Source of the DNA: Natronomonas pharaonis DSM 2160
GTDB lineage: Archaea; Halobacteriota; Halobacteria; Halobacteriales; Haloarculaceae
Assembly: GCF_000026045.1 (NCBI RefSeq)
Contig: NC_007426.1
Span: 1,984,001 to 2,048,000, forward strand
DNA: 64,000 nt
Direction of reading: 5' to 3'
Both the position numbers and the translations under genes were made by a program. Positions 43,916-52,996 of the stretch are shown piece after piece. Position 1 is the first letter of the stretch; each line of letters begins with the position of its first letter. Under the pieces are notes generated by a model. It was not told where the DNA came from, made no database searches, and worked only from the letters and a program-made list of their open reading frames with translations.

Positions 43916-45871
43916 CTACTTGTTGTAGTCGTCGCCGTAGATATCCTGGACCTGCTCTTCGAACTGCTCCATGACGTTCCGCCGCTTGATTTTCATCGAC
44001 GGCGTCAGCAGGTCGTTGTCGGCCGTCCACTCGATGGGGACGAGCCGGAACTCTTTGATTTTCTCCGACTTCGAGAGCGTCTTGTTGACCTCTTCGACTT
44101 CCTCGTTGACGTACTCGCGGACGCGACTGTCTGCACAGATCGCCTCGGAGTCGTCGGGAAGGTCGATGCCCTCCTTGTCGGCCCACCGCTCGACGGCTTC
44201 GAGGTTCGGGACAAAGAGCGCGGCGATGAACTTCTGGTTGTCGCCGATGACCATCGCCTGGTCGATGCGCTCGGAGGTCGCAAACTCGTCTTCGATGGGC
44301 TGTGGGGCGATGTTTTTGCCCGTGTCGAGGACGATGAGCTGTTTCAGTCGGTCGTGGTAGATGAGGTAGTCATCGTCGGTCTGTTCGATGATGTCTCCGG
44401 TGCGGAACCAGCCGTCCTGAGTGAACGCTTCCTCGGTGGCCCCGGGTCGGTTCCAGTACCCCTCGGTGACGTTGGGACCTTTGACGTGGAGTTCGCCGAT
44501 GTCGCCGTCGGCGTTGGCCTTCTGGTCGTCGGAAACGACCGTCTCGTCGAGTCGAACCTCGACGTTGGAAAGCGGCGGGCCGAGCGTCCCGGAGCGGTAG
44601 TCTTCCGGCGGGTTCACAGAGACGACAGGCGAGGTTTCAGTCAGCCCATAGCCTTCGAGAATCGGAATGCCCATCCCGTCGAAGAGCTCGGCGAGCTGCT
44701 TGGAGAGGCTGCCGCCGCCGCTGACGAAGAACTCGATGTTGCCACCCATCTGCTCCCGTACCGACGAGTAGACGAGCTTGTCCATGAGCTTGTACTTGAG
44801 CTTCAGCCCAAGACCCGGGCTCTCGGTGTTTGCCCACTGGCGGGCGATGGGCACCGCGCGGTTGAACACGGCCTCGGGAGCCTCGTCGCGGAGGCTATCG
44901 TAGATGCGTTCGTAGACTCGCGGCACCGACGACGCGCCAGTCGGCTTGACAATCTGAATGTCGTCGGCGACCGTGTCGGTCGACTCGGCGTATGAGACAG
45001 TCGCGCCGGAGCCGAACATCAGGAAGTGGCCGGCGACGCGTTCGAAGACGTGGGCCAGCGGCAGGAACGAGAGGACGCGGTCGCGCTCATCGATTGCGGG
45101 CAGGTCCTCGTCTTTGTCTGGGCGGGGTGCAAAGCGCTTTCGGAGCCCGTTGACGTTCGACCGGAAGTTTCGGTGAGTGAGTTGGACGCCCTTCGGTTTG
45201 CCGGTCGTCCCCGAGGTGTAGATGAGCGAGGCCAGGTCGTCGAGGTCACGTTCGGCGAGCCGTGACTCGTAGGCGTCCTGGTCGAAGTGCTCGTCGCCGA
45301 GGTCGTGGACCTCGGCCAGCGAGAGGATGTCATCGCGGTCGTCGTGGCCGTCGAAGTCGTCGATAACGACGATAAACGAGAGGTCGAGTTCGTCTTCGAC
45401 CTCGAGTACCCGTTCGAGCAGTTCCCCGTTCTCGACGACGACGCCGTCGGCATTCGGGTCATCGAGAAGGTACTGGACCTGATTGGGCGACGACTCAGTG
45501 TAGACAGTCGTCACGACGCCACCGGCTGCAAGGATGGCGAAGTCTGACTGTGCCCACTCCATCCGGGTGTTGGCAAAGATGCCGACCCGTGTGTCGTTTT
45601 CGACGCCGAGTTCCCGAAAGCCGGCACTGAGGTTCCGGACGATTTCCTGCATCGTCTCGTATGTCAGTGATTCGAACTCGCCGGAGGGGGCCGCCGGGAG
45701 AACGTCCGGTGTCAGCGAGCGCTCGTAGACGCCCCCCTTGTACCACTGGGCATCTCGATCCGCGTGCCGCGAGGCGCTCTGCTCGAACAGCCTCGGAATC
45801 GTGTTCTCCCCAACCACCTCGTCCTCGAACTCCGCTTCGGCCTGTTTCCAGGCTGCCGTGCTGCTAGACAT
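43916..45871 (-). CDS. Long-chain acyl-CoA synthetase (AMP-forming, FadD15-like)
   Basis: A 651-residue AMP-binding ligase of the long-chain acyl-CoA synthetase group. P-loop [48 protein letters not shown] (A5), [14 protein letters not shown] (A7) and the C-terminal region around Lys in [14 protein letters not shown]. Distinct from the 549-residue synthetase at 33086; together they suggest broad fatty-acid activation. Preceded by a 220-bp A/T-rich gap. Confidence 0.9.
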   Translation of the reverse strand: MSSSTAAWKQAEAEFEDEVVGENTIPRLFEQSASRHADRDAQWYKGGVYERSLTPDVLPAAPSGEFESLTYETMQEIVRNLSAGFRELGVENDTRVGIFANTRMEWAQSDFAILAAGGVVTTVYTESSPNQVQYLLDDPNADGVVVENGELLERVLEVEDELDLSFIVVIDDFDGHDDRDDILSLAEVHDLGDEHFDQDAYESRLAERDLDDLASLIYTSGTTGKPKGVQLTHRNFRSNVNGLRKRFAPRPDKDEDLPAIDERDRVLSFLPLAHVFERVAGHFLMFGSGATVSYAESTDTVADDIQIVKPTGASSVPRVYERIYDSLRDEAPEAVFNRAVPIARQWANTESPGLGLKLKYKLMDKLVYSSVREQMGGNIEFFVSGGGSLSKQLAELFDGMGIPILEGYGLTETSPVVSVNPPEDYRSGTLGPPLSNVEVRLDETVVSDDQKANADGDIGELHVKGPNVTEGYWNRPGATEEAFTQDGWFRTGDIIEQTDDDYLIYHDRLKQLIVLDTGKNIAPQPIEDEFATSERIDQAMVIGDNQKFIAALFVPNLEAVERWADKEGIDLPDDSEAICADSRVREYVNEEVEEVNKTLSKSEKIKEFRLVPIEWTADNDLLTPSMKIKRRNVMEQFEEQVQDIYGDDYNK

Positions 45872-46091
45872 GGTCTGCTATAGGCATACTCACAATCCTC
45901 CCATATTAATGCAAGCACTTTCGGCGAAGTTTGCTTTCCATCCGAAATATTAGAACAGAAAATAATACAAGCACGACCGGGAATCGGGTGAACAGGTAAA
46001 AACCAATTAACAGTTTTAAACAGCAAAGCAATGTCGCGCCACGAGAGGCAAAACGGAACCACCTTGTCGGAGGGGCCGAATACCGGAAATC
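45872..46091. other. A/T-rich intergenic region, no gene
   Basis: No ORF. Unusually A/T-rich for this genome, with ATATTAAT near 45903-45910 (possible box for the synthetase) and CAGTTTTAAACAG near 46009-46021 (possible box for the decarboxylase). I see nothing else in it. Confidence 0.4.
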
Positions 46092-46694
46092 GTGTTCCCA
46101 TCGATACCGTCGGTCGCTCCGGGGACCTGGCGATACGCTCGATTTCCACTGGTGGCAGCAGTCGTGTTCGCCGTTCTTTGGCCGCCGCTTGCGCTTGCGT
46201 GTCTCGCGGCCACCGTCGGCGTCTACTGGTTCCACCGCGACCCGGAGCGGTCACCACCGCCGACAGGCGTCGTTTCACCTGCCGACGGTCGCGTGTCCGT
46301 CGTCCGGACCGAGGGCCAACGGGTCCGGGTTGCGGTCTTCATGAACGTCACGGACGTGCATATCAACCGCGCGCCAGCCGCCGGCACCGTCACCTCAGTC
46401 GAGCATACGCCCGGCGGCCACCTGCCAGCGTTCAGCAAAAAATCCGACCGGAACGAGCGCGTGACAGTCGAGTTCGAGGAATACGAGCTCACGCTCATCG
46501 CCGGGACCGTCGCTCGACGGGTGTATCCCTACGTTGCGGCCGGTGACGAACTCGACCGCGGCGAACGCCTCGGTCACATCTCGTTTAGCTCTCGGGCCGA
46601 CGTGTTACTCCCACCTGAATACGACCGGAGCGACATTCGGGTCGAGGAAGGCCAGCACGTCCGGGCCGGCGAAACCGTCATTGCCGCTCGTTGA
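46092..46694 (+). CDS. asd: Phosphatidylserine/archaetidylserine decarboxylase (PSD family)
   Basis: A 200-residue proenzyme of the PSD family, short archaeal type, making phosphatidyl- or archaetidylethanolamine. Two N-terminal hydrophobic spans (about 19-45), FHRDPERSPPPTG, PADGRVSV (Asp65), FMNVTDVHINRAP (His90) and the C-terminal GHISFSSRADVLLPPEYD. The self-cleavage site that normally reads Gly-Ser (FGS, or LGST in bacteria) is FSS here: the Gly is Ser165-region residue 166, with Ser167 as the expected pyruvoyl precursor. The start is GTG 46092; activity is likely but not certain given that change. Confidence 0.88.
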   Translation: MFPSIPSVAPGTWRYARFPLVAAVVFAVLWPPLALACLAATVGVYWFHRDPERSPPPTGVVSPADGRVSVVRTEGQRVRVAVFMNVTDVHINRAPAAGTVTSVEHTPGGHLPAFSKKSDRNERVTVEFEEYELTLIAGTVARRVYPYVAAGDELDRGERLGHISFSSRADVLLPPEYDRSDIRVEEGQHVRAGETVIAAR

Positions 46695-46713
46695 TACGGG
46701 CTGTTGTGGCGGC

Positions 46714-46905
46714 TCACCGAGCGAGATACGTCACGTCGTGTTCGACCTCGTAGCCCTTCGGGACGCCGACTGCTTCGAGACACTCCTCACAGAGCGGCTT
46801 TTCCATGTCCTTGTTGTGCGTCCGTTCGAGCACCGAAACCTCCGAAAGCGGAAAGATTTCTTCACACCGGCTGCACTCGGTCTTGTCGCCGTCGATGATG
46901 TTCAT
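46714..46905 (-). CDS. 63-residue CxxC zinc-finger protein
   Basis: A small protein with two Cys pairs, CSRC (about 11-14) and CEEC (about 39-42), that should bind one zinc, in a charged background (NIIDGDKTE, SVLERTHNKDMEKP). Haloarchaea carry many such CPxCG-related small zinc-finger proteins, mostly of unknown function. The open frame runs to 47604 over other genes; ATG 46905 gives the self-contained small protein. Confidence 0.75.
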   Translation of the reverse strand: MNIIDGDKTECSRCEEIFPLSEVSVLERTHNKDMEKPLCEECLEAVGVPKGYEVEHDVTYLAR

Positions 46906-47012
46906 CCTCGGCGGCGTTTGAACGACAACGAACCTATGTACTTCGGGTGTTTCGTCTCGTGAACCGAAACGGCTATATTCACCGACAGCACCGAAGGTGC
47001 TCGACCGTCCCC

Positions 47013-47021
47013 CTTTTATTG
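47013..47021 (+). promoter_or_regulatory. TATA box for DUF5796 gene
   Basis: CTTTTATTG centred about 27 nt before ATG 47044. Confidence 0.55.
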
Positions 47022-47043
47022 ACAGCCCCCCAACGCGCCGTCG

Positions 47044-47481
47044 ATGACCAGCCGAAGCGACATCGCCCCGGAGACGCTGACAGTCTCGCTTGAATCCGAG
47101 GGCGTCGAAGTGGAGTACCTCGATGGCCGCTCGGTGTTCTATCATGGTGTCCCGGAAAAGAAAGCGGGAGCGGTTCACTGCCCGCCGGGCAAGGATGTCC
47201 ACGTGCTCGTGACGGCACCGGACGAAACGCAGGGTGTGATGGTGTACGTCAACGACCGCAACACGCACGACGACATCCTCGAATCGACTGGCGTCGGCCG
47301 CGTCATCATTGAGGGAGGCGAGACAGCGTCGCTGTTCCCTGGGGTTGCGGCCGAAAGCACCGGCTACCGGGTTGAGGTTAGCGCGGACTTCGATGTCGCC
47401 GACGGGCGCGTGTTCGTCTTTGCGGAAGACCAGATGGGCGAGTTCAGCTACGAACTCGTTCCGGAGTCGGAGGTGGCGTGA
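47044..47481 (+). CDS. Conserved haloarchaeal protein, DUF5796-like
   Basis: A 145-residue acidic protein. EVEYLDGRSVFYHGVPEKKAGAVHCPPGKDVHVLVT, ESTGVGRVIIEGGETASLFPGVAAES and FVFAEDQMGEFSYEL fit a haloarchaeal-only family (DUF5796) with predicted all-beta fold. Function unknown. Its stop overlaps the next gene by one base (TGATG), so the two are coupled. Confidence 0.78.
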   Translation: MTSRSDIAPETLTVSLESEGVEVEYLDGRSVFYHGVPEKKAGAVHCPPGKDVHVLVTAPDETQGVMVYVNDRNTHDDILESTGVGRVIIEGGETASLFPGVAAESTGYRVEVSADFDVADGRVFVFAEDQMGEFSYELVPESEVA

Positions 47482-47729
47482 TGCCGCTGCAGAAGCCGTG
47501 GCAGCCGCTTGAGCGGTCGACCATAGGTGGCGTGCCGGACCGCTACGGTGTCTACGAACTCGGCGATGGTAACGGAACGGTGCTGGCCGTAGAGCACGGC
47601 CCACTCCGGGATGAACTCAAGGAAGCGCTGGCCTACGGGGACGGCTCGAAGGTTCGGTGGAAAGAAACACAGACCCGCGAACAGGCCGTCGAGATAGCCG
47701 ACACACACAGAGAGCGGCTGGGCGAGTGA
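47481..47729 (+). CDS. Small protein resembling degenerate GIY-YIG domain
   Basis: An 82-residue protein. PDRYGVYELGDGNGTVLAVEHGPLRDELKEAL has the outline of a GIY-YIG core (first strand GVYEL, second strand VLAV, then helix), but without the conserved Tyr/Arg catalytic set, so it is probably not a nuclease. Translationally coupled to the DUF5796 gene. A DUF family exists in haloarchaea; I am not sure of its number. Confidence 0.65.
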   Translation: MPLQKPWQPLERSTIGGVPDRYGVYELGDGNGTVLAVEHGPLRDELKEALAYGDGSKVRWKETQTREQAVEIADTHRERLGE

Positions 47730-47745
47730 CGGGACTGACGGCGGC

Positions 47746-47880
47746 TTACTGGATGTAGCTCGGTTCCTCAGCGTCACAGGACGCCTCGTGCTGTGTGGCG
47801 TCCTCGCGGTTGTCGAAGAGCATCCCGCACTTCTCGCACTTGTACCACGTCGTCCCGTCTTTCTCTGTGGTTTCGACCAT
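47746..47880 (-). CDS. 44-residue C2H2-type zinc-finger protein
   Basis: Too short for most gene finders. It reads MVETTEKDGTTWYKCEKCG, then MLFDNREDATQHEASCD and ends PSYIQ. Cys pair CEKC with a later His and Cys (QHEASC) makes a one-zinc finger (C2HC). Start ATG 47880, stop TAA 47746. Such small haloarchaeal zinc-finger proteins are conserved but of unknown function. Convergent with the DUF pair. Confidence 0.72.
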   Translation of the reverse strand: MVETTEKDGTTWYKCEKCGMLFDNREDATQHEASCDAEEPSYIQ

Positions 47881-47997
47881 GTCTGGAACTGTGACACGTG
47901 GGCGTATAACGGTTACCCCGCTACCAACCCGGACGACGACGGGGCGGTCGCTGCCGTCGTCGGAACGGTAAAGCGGCCGGCGGCCCGATGGCTACGC

Positions 47998-50106
47998 ATG
48001 GACCGGCAGGTTACGCTCACGGTGAAAGGTGCCGAAAAGCGGGACGCGGGACGCGGGGTGGCCCGCCTGCCGGAAGCAGCGCGGCAGCAGTTAGGCGTGC
48101 TGAGCGGCGACACCGTCGTCATCGACGGCGAGTCGCCGACAGTCGCAAAGGTCTGGCCGGGCACGGGCGGCGGGGAGACGGTTCGCATCGACGCCGAAAC
48201 CCGCGCCAATGCAGGTGTCACTATCGGTGACACCGTCACCGTTGAGCCGGTATCGATTGCTGACGCCGACCGCGTCGTCGTCGAACTCCCGGTAAGCGCC
48301 GACGATGACCTCCTCGAAGCGGTCGCGACCGACCTGCAAGACCGGCCGCTACGGGACGGCGAAGCGGTTCGGCTCGAACGGCCGGGGGTCAGAGCCCGCG
48401 TCGTCGAAACCGACCCGGGCGGGACCGTTCGGGTCACCGGTGAGACGACGATTCGCGTTCGCGAAAGCCCCGACGCGTCCGACGGAATCACGGACAGCGC
48501 CCCGGAACAGACCGAGACAGCCGAGCGTGCGGCTCCGGAGCCGACGCCCGACGCAACCTACGAGGACATCGGCGGTCTCGACGAGGAACTGGAACAGGTC
48601 AGAGAGATGATAGAGCTGCCGCTTTCGGAGCCGGAGCTGTTCCGCAAACTTGGCATCGAGCCGCCGTCGGGCGTCCTGTTGTACGGCCCGCCGGGAACTG
48701 GGAAAACGCTCATCGCCAAGGCCGTCGCCAACGAGGTCGACGCCCACTTCGAGGTCATCGACGGCCCGGAAATCGTCTCTAAGTACAAGGGCGAGAGCGA
48801 AGAACGGCTCCGGGAGACCTTCGAACGCGCGGTCGACAACCAGCCGGCCGTGGTCTTCATCGACGAAATCGACTCCATCGCCGGCACTCGCGACGAGGAC
48901 GCCGACATGGAAAACCGGGTTGTCGCCCAGCTTTTGACGCTGATGGACGGCCTCGAAAACCACGGCCGCCTCATCGTCATCGGCGCGACCAACCGCGTCG
49001 ACGCCATCGACCCCGCGCTCCGGCGCGGCGGCCGCTTCGACCGTGAAATCGAAATCGGCGCACCCGACGAGGGGGGCCGCAGGGAAATTCTCGATGTTCA
49101 CACGCGTGGAATGCCGTTGAGCGAGGATGTCGACATCGACTATCTGGCGGCGCGAACGCACGGCTTCGTCGGCGCTGACATCCACTCGCTGGCGACGGAG
49201 GCGGCCATGGAGGCGCTTCGGAGCCGCGACGAGCGCGGCGAGCTTCGGGTCACCGCCGGGGACTTCGAGGCGGCACTGACCGCTACCGACCCCTCTGCGA
49301 TGCGGGAATACGTCGCTGAGACCCCCGAGGCGGCGTTCGAGGATGTCGGTGGGCTCGACGCAGCCAAGCAGCGGCTGACCGAGGCAGTCGAGTGGCCGCT
49401 GTCGTATGGCCCGCTGTTCGAGGAGACGAACACCGACCCGCCGACCGGTATCCTGCTGTATGGGCCGCCCGGGACCGGAAAAACGCTCCTCGCGCGGGCG
49501 CTGGCCGGCGAAAGCGACGTGAATTTCGTTTCCGTAGCCGGGCCTGAGCTCCTTGACAAGTACGTCGGCGAGTCCGAGAAGGCCGTCCGGGAAGTCTTCG
49601 ACCGGGCGAGACAGGCCGCGCCGGCAATCGTCTTCTTCGACGAAATCGATGCCCTCGCCGGTGTTCGCGGCGATGCCAGCGAGGCGACAGAACGGGTCGT
49701 CTCACAGCTGCTTGCGGAGCTCGACGGGCTGGCGGACAACCCGAATATGGTCGTGTTGGCGGCGACAAACCGAAAAGCGGCGCTCGACCCGGCGCTGCTT
49801 CGACCGGGGCGGCTTGAGACCCACGTCGAAGTTCCGGACCCCGGGGAAACAGCCCGCAAGGAGATTCTCGATGTTCACACGCGTGGCAAGCCGCTCGGCG
49901 AGGATGTCGACCTCGACGAGGTCGCCGCCGAGACGGCAGGCCGGTCGGGAGCAGAGCTCGAAGCCGTCGTTCGAGACGCCTCGATGCGGGCGATTCGGGA
50001 GCTGGCAACGGAACTTGGACCGGAGGCGGCCGCCGACCGCGCCGACGAGGTGACAATCGAGCGGCGACACTTCGAGGCGGCGCTGGATGCCATCGAAACG
50101 GCCTAA
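47998..50106 (+). CDS. CDC48/VAT-type AAA+ ATPase
   Basis: A 702-residue double-ring AAA ATPase of the CDC48/p97/VAT family that unfolds protein targets. N-terminal substrate domain (QVTLTVKGAEKRDAGRGVARLPE to about residue 180), then D1 with GPPGTGKTLIAKAVANEV (Walker A), FIDEIDSIAG (B) and RRGGRFDREI (Arg finger), and D2 with GPPGTGKTLLARALAGES, FFDEIDALAG and RPGRLETH. ATG 47998 was preferred to the open frame from 47788. Haloarchaea carry several paralogues; this is one, perhaps not the main one. Confidence 0.92.
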   Translation: MDRQVTLTVKGAEKRDAGRGVARLPEAARQQLGVLSGDTVVIDGESPTVAKVWPGTGGGETVRIDAETRANAGVTIGDTVTVEPVSIADADRVVVELPVSADDDLLEAVATDLQDRPLRDGEAVRLERPGVRARVVETDPGGTVRVTGETTIRVRESPDASDGITDSAPEQTETAERAAPEPTPDATYEDIGGLDEELEQVREMIELPLSEPELFRKLGIEPPSGVLLYGPPGTGKTLIAKAVANEVDAHFEVIDGPEIVSKYKGESEERLRETFERAVDNQPAVVFIDEIDSIAGTRDEDADMENRVVAQLLTLMDGLENHGRLIVIGATNRVDAIDPALRRGGRFDREIEIGAPDEGGRREILDVHTRGMPLSEDVDIDYLAARTHGFVGADIHSLATEAAMEALRSRDERGELRVTAGDFEAALTATDPSAMREYVAETPEAAFEDVGGLDAAKQRLTEAVEWPLSYGPLFEETNTDPPTGILLYGPPGTGKTLLARALAGESDVNFVSVAGPELLDKYVGESEKAVREVFDRARQAAPAIVFFDEIDALAGVRGDASEATERVVSQLLAELDGLADNPNMVVLAATNRKAALDPALLRPGRLETHVEVPDPGETARKEILDVHTRGKPLGEDVDLDEVAAETAGRSGAELEAVVRDASMRAIRELATELGPEAAADRADEVTIERRHFEAALDAIETA

Positions 50107-50109
50107 CAG

Positions 50110-50373
50110 CTACTCGTCTGCCGGTTCGACATCACTGACGGTGCCGGCCGGCGTCCACCCGTCGTCGGTTTGTTCGCCGGCGACGAGCGGGTCGTCCCCA
50201 CCGTCGGTGACGAACCGGTAGACCGTCCCGTCGTCTGCGACACCTTCGGCCTGAAAGGCTTCCTGAAAGAACTCCGCAGAACGGGGTTCGACAACGACCG
50301 AAGAGCCGTCTTCGAAGGTTACCAGTATCCGGTCGGGGGTGATGTTGTGAAACCGCTTTGCGAGCGTATGCAT
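50110..50373 (-). CDS. Conserved hypothetical, 87 residues
   Basis: HTLAKRFHNITPDRILVTFEDGSSVVVEP is followed by AEFFQEAFQAEGVADDGTVYRFVTD and an acidic tail. Predicted all-beta plus one helix; I do not recognise a named family. ATG 50373 taken over GTG/ATG 50400 because the former starts the conserved-looking segment. It converges with the AAA ATPase gene (four bases between stops). Confidence 0.62.
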   Translation of the reverse strand: MHTLAKRFHNITPDRILVTFEDGSSVVVEPRSAEFFQEAFQAEGVADDGTVYRFVTDGGDDPLVAGEQTDDGWTPAGTVSDVEPADE

Positions 50374-50438
50374 ACGTGGAGTCAGTCTACCGACCGACAA
50401 ATCGGTGCCGCTTTTTCGCCCGACGCCACAGGGCTCGT

Positions 50439-51242
50439 ATGGACGAACGCGCCGACTGTGCCCGTCGGGCGGCCGAGGCCGGGGCCGATATCGCCGCGGC
50501 GGCGTTTCGGGACGGCATCGATTCGGAAACCAAGGGCGAAAAAACCGACGTAGTGACGCAGGCCGACCGAGACGCCCAGCGGCGCGTCGTTGGCGTCATC
50601 CGTGAGCGGTATCCGGATGAGCCGATTGTCGGAGAGGAAAGCGATGGCGAAACCGAAGCGACGGCTGATGAACTCCCGGCAGAGGGTGCGGCGTGGGTCG
50701 TCGACCCCATCGACGGGACGAACAACTTCGTTCATGGGCTCCGTGAGTGGGCCACAAGCGTCGTCGCCGTCGTCGATGGGGCCGCCGTCGCCGGAGCGAC
50801 CGTCGCGCCGGCGCTTGGGGAGACATTCCTGCTGACGCCGGATGGGGCGTTTCTGAACGGGGACCCACTCGCCGTCAGCGACCGGTCGGACCCCGAGACG
50901 TTTACCGTGGTGCCGACCGTCTGGTGGGGGTTCGACCGCCGCGACGAGTACGCCGCGACGTGTGAGGCTATCGTTCAGCAGTTCGGCGATATGCGCCGCT
51001 TCGGGTCGGCGCAACTGGAACTCGGATACTGTGCCGCTGGGGCCGTTGAGGCGGTCGTGACAAACATCGACCCCGAGCCGTGGGACACCGTCCTCGGCGC
51101 GGCGCTCGTGCGGGCCGCCGGCGGGACCGTCACCGACATCCACGGCGAGCCGTGGCGACACGACAGCACGGGACTCGTCGCCTCGAACGGCCGCGCACAC
51201 GACGCCGTTCTTGAGGCGGCTCGGAAGCCGGAGCGACAGTAG
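50439..51242 (+). CDS. Inositol monophosphatase family protein
   Basis: A 267-residue Mg2+-dependent phosphatase. Features: KTDVVTQADRDAQ, GEESDGE (metal Glu), VDPIDGTNNFVHGL (the WVDPIDGT signature), EPWDTVLGAALVRAAGG with the third-metal Asp. Archaeal relatives include fructose-1,6-bisphosphatase and myo-inositol-1-phosphatase; the physiological substrate cannot be called. ATG 50439 chosen; the frame to 50358 lacks homology. Confidence 0.9.
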   Translation: MDERADCARRAAEAGADIAAAAFRDGIDSETKGEKTDVVTQADRDAQRRVVGVIRERYPDEPIVGEESDGETEATADELPAEGAAWVVDPIDGTNNFVHGLREWATSVVAVVDGAAVAGATVAPALGETFLLTPDGAFLNGDPLAVSDRSDPETFTVVPTVWWGFDRRDEYAATCEAIVQQFGDMRRFGSAQLELGYCAAGAVEAVVTNIDPEPWDTVLGAALVRAAGGTVTDIHGEPWRHDSTGLVASNGRAHDAVLEAARKPERQ

Positions 51243-51343
51243 CCGGCCGCTCAGCGAACGCGGAAGCGACAGCCGCGCCACGGCGATAGTTGCGGTCGGT
51301 ACGGACCGGAAACGTGAAACCGCCGTGGGACACGACTGTCGGT

Positions 51344-52471
51344 ATGGACTCTTCCGACTTCGACCTCGCCCGGATGTGGCTCGCGGTGTTCGTCGGGGGC
51401 ATCGTCGCCATCGTCGCCGCGGCGGCTGCGTTCCCGCGGCGGGTCTATAACGGGTTCCTCTGGCAGTACTTCTGGGGTCCGGTCGATGCAGACGCCCACG
51501 GCGCTGTCTGTGCGGTCCGTTCAGGGGGTACGACGGAGCGACTCTACAGTCGGGCGGCCTGTTCCGGGGCTGAAGGTTTCGTCGCCGAGCCGGGCTATAC
51601 GACCGTCTCGACGGTTAGCTACGCCGTCGTTCTCGTCTTCATGCTCATCGGCGTGCTCTTCTTGCTGCGTCGGTTGGACATTGAAATGTCTCCGGCGTTC
51701 TACTTCGCGCTGTTTCCCTACATGCTTCTTGGCGGGGCGCTCCGGACAGTCGAGGACGTCAACGTCGCGTTCCGAGGCGAAGCGGTCGGGATGCTGATTC
51801 CGTATCCGGCTGTTGCGCTCATCATCAGCCCCTTCATTTATTTCGTGATGTTCGGGTTTACGCTGGCGGCGCTTGTCGGCGGCGTCTGGCTCGAAGGCCG
51901 GGGGACGCTCTCCCGTAGCGAGACGTTCCTCGGCGGTATCGGAACCGCCGCCGTTGTCGCCGTCGTTGGCTGGCTGCTCTATGTCGCCGGTACCACCGAC
52001 ATCGTCGAGTTCTACCTACTCGTTCCAACAATCGTGCTCGGCGGTGCGACGCTGACCACGCTGGTGTTTTGGTGGGTGACAGAGCGGTTCGTGCCGGGTA
52101 TCAACGAGGGCACCGGGGCGATGGGTGCCTTGGTCGTTTGGGGACACGCCGTCGACGGCGTTGCCAACGTGCTGAGCCTCGACTGGGGTGAACAGCTCGT
52201 GGGCGTCCCCTACGGCTCCAAGCACGTCATCAACGAAGCGACCGTCCGGATAACCGGGGCTATCCAGCCGCAGTGGCTCACCGACGCAGTCGGCAGCGCA
52301 TGGCCGTTCTTTTTCATCAAGGTCATCGCCGCTGTCGTGGTCGTTTGGGTATTCAACGAGGAGATATTCGAAGAGAGCCCGCGATACGCCTACCTGCTTT
52401 TCATCGCGGTGCTTGCGGTCGGGCTCGGCCCGGGGACCCGTGATATGCTGCGGGCGACGCTCGCCATCTGA
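51344..52471 (+). CDS. DUF63 family membrane protein
   Basis: A 375-residue archaeal membrane protein with about eight to nine spans, DUF63 family. Conserved features: YNGFLWQYFWGPVDADAH, YNT-like, GALRTVEDVNVAF, IPYPAVALIISPFIYF, and WGHAVDGVANVLSLDWGEQLVGVPYGSKHVINEAT. Function is unknown. Start ATG 51344 (MDSSDFDLARMW), downstream of the longer open frame. Confidence 0.87.
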   Translation: MDSSDFDLARMWLAVFVGGIVAIVAAAAAFPRRVYNGFLWQYFWGPVDADAHGAVCAVRSGGTTERLYSRAACSGAEGFVAEPGYTTVSTVSYAVVLVFMLIGVLFLLRRLDIEMSPAFYFALFPYMLLGGALRTVEDVNVAFRGEAVGMLIPYPAVALIISPFIYFVMFGFTLAALVGGVWLEGRGTLSRSETFLGGIGTAAVVAVVGWLLYVAGTTDIVEFYLLVPTIVLGGATLTTLVFWWVTERFVPGINEGTGAMGALVVWGHAVDGVANVLSLDWGEQLVGVPYGSKHVINEATVRITGAIQPQWLTDAVGSAWPFFFIKVIAAVVVVWVFNEEIFEESPRYAYLLFIAVLAVGLGPGTRDMLRATLAI

Positions 52472-52593
52472 GACCACTGACGGCCGCCTCTGCTTTTAAA
52501 TACGCATTTATTACAGCGTAACTTGGTAAGTACTGCAGATATTATACAACCATAGTAAACTTACTTCCGGGTTTTAGTTTCCACTGTCGAATC

Positions 52594-52603
52594 ATTTTTA
52601 TGG
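52594..52603 (+). promoter_or_regulatory. TATA box for the MTH865-like gene
   Basis: ATTTTTATGG in an A/T-rich 150-bp gap, centred about 32 nt before ATG 52630; predicts a leader of about 6 nt. Confidence 0.55.
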
Positions 52604-52629
52604 TGGGTCCGTCATAGTGTGAGTGTACT

Positions 52630-52881
52630 ATGGCAGACAAAGACGACCTCCGCGAGCAGATGATCGACGCCTTCGAAGGTGCAGACTACCCCATCAACAG
52701 CCCGATGGACCTCGTGCCTGCGCTCCCGCAGGGGCCCGGTACGAAGTTCGAATCCGGCGACTTCTCGATGACCGCAATGGAGCTCAACACGAAGCTCGGC
52801 GGCGGCGAATTCCCCTACGACTCGGCGGAAGCGTTCGTCGACGACGTCATCGAGCAGCTCGAAGACCAGGACCTCATCTGA
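52630..52881 (+). CDS. MTH865-like small conserved protein
   Basis: An 83-residue acidic helical protein resembling the MTH865 family (a four-helix fold known from Methanothermobacter). LREQMIDAFEGADYPINSPMDLVPALPQGP, then FSMTAMELNTKLGGGEFPYDSAEAFVDDVI. Function unknown; a strong promoter upstream suggests it is abundant. Independent of its neighbours. Confidence 0.85.
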   Translation: MADKDDLREQMIDAFEGADYPINSPMDLVPALPQGPGTKFESGDFSMTAMELNTKLGGGEFPYDSAEAFVDDVIEQLEDQDLI

Positions 52882-52996
52882 GGTTTCCCTGTTTTCCGCT
52901 CACCGACCACACAGAGCGGCAGCGCCGTTCGTCGACCGTCAGACATGCGGCTGACGCTCCCAAACACTTTTTCTGTCCGGCACCGACACTCCCCCG

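Noticed and set aside
47788-47997. 70-residue N-terminal extension of the AAA ATPase
   Set aside because: The family starts near the MDRQVTLTVK segment at ATG 47998; the upstream part overlies the small zinc-finger gene on the other strand.
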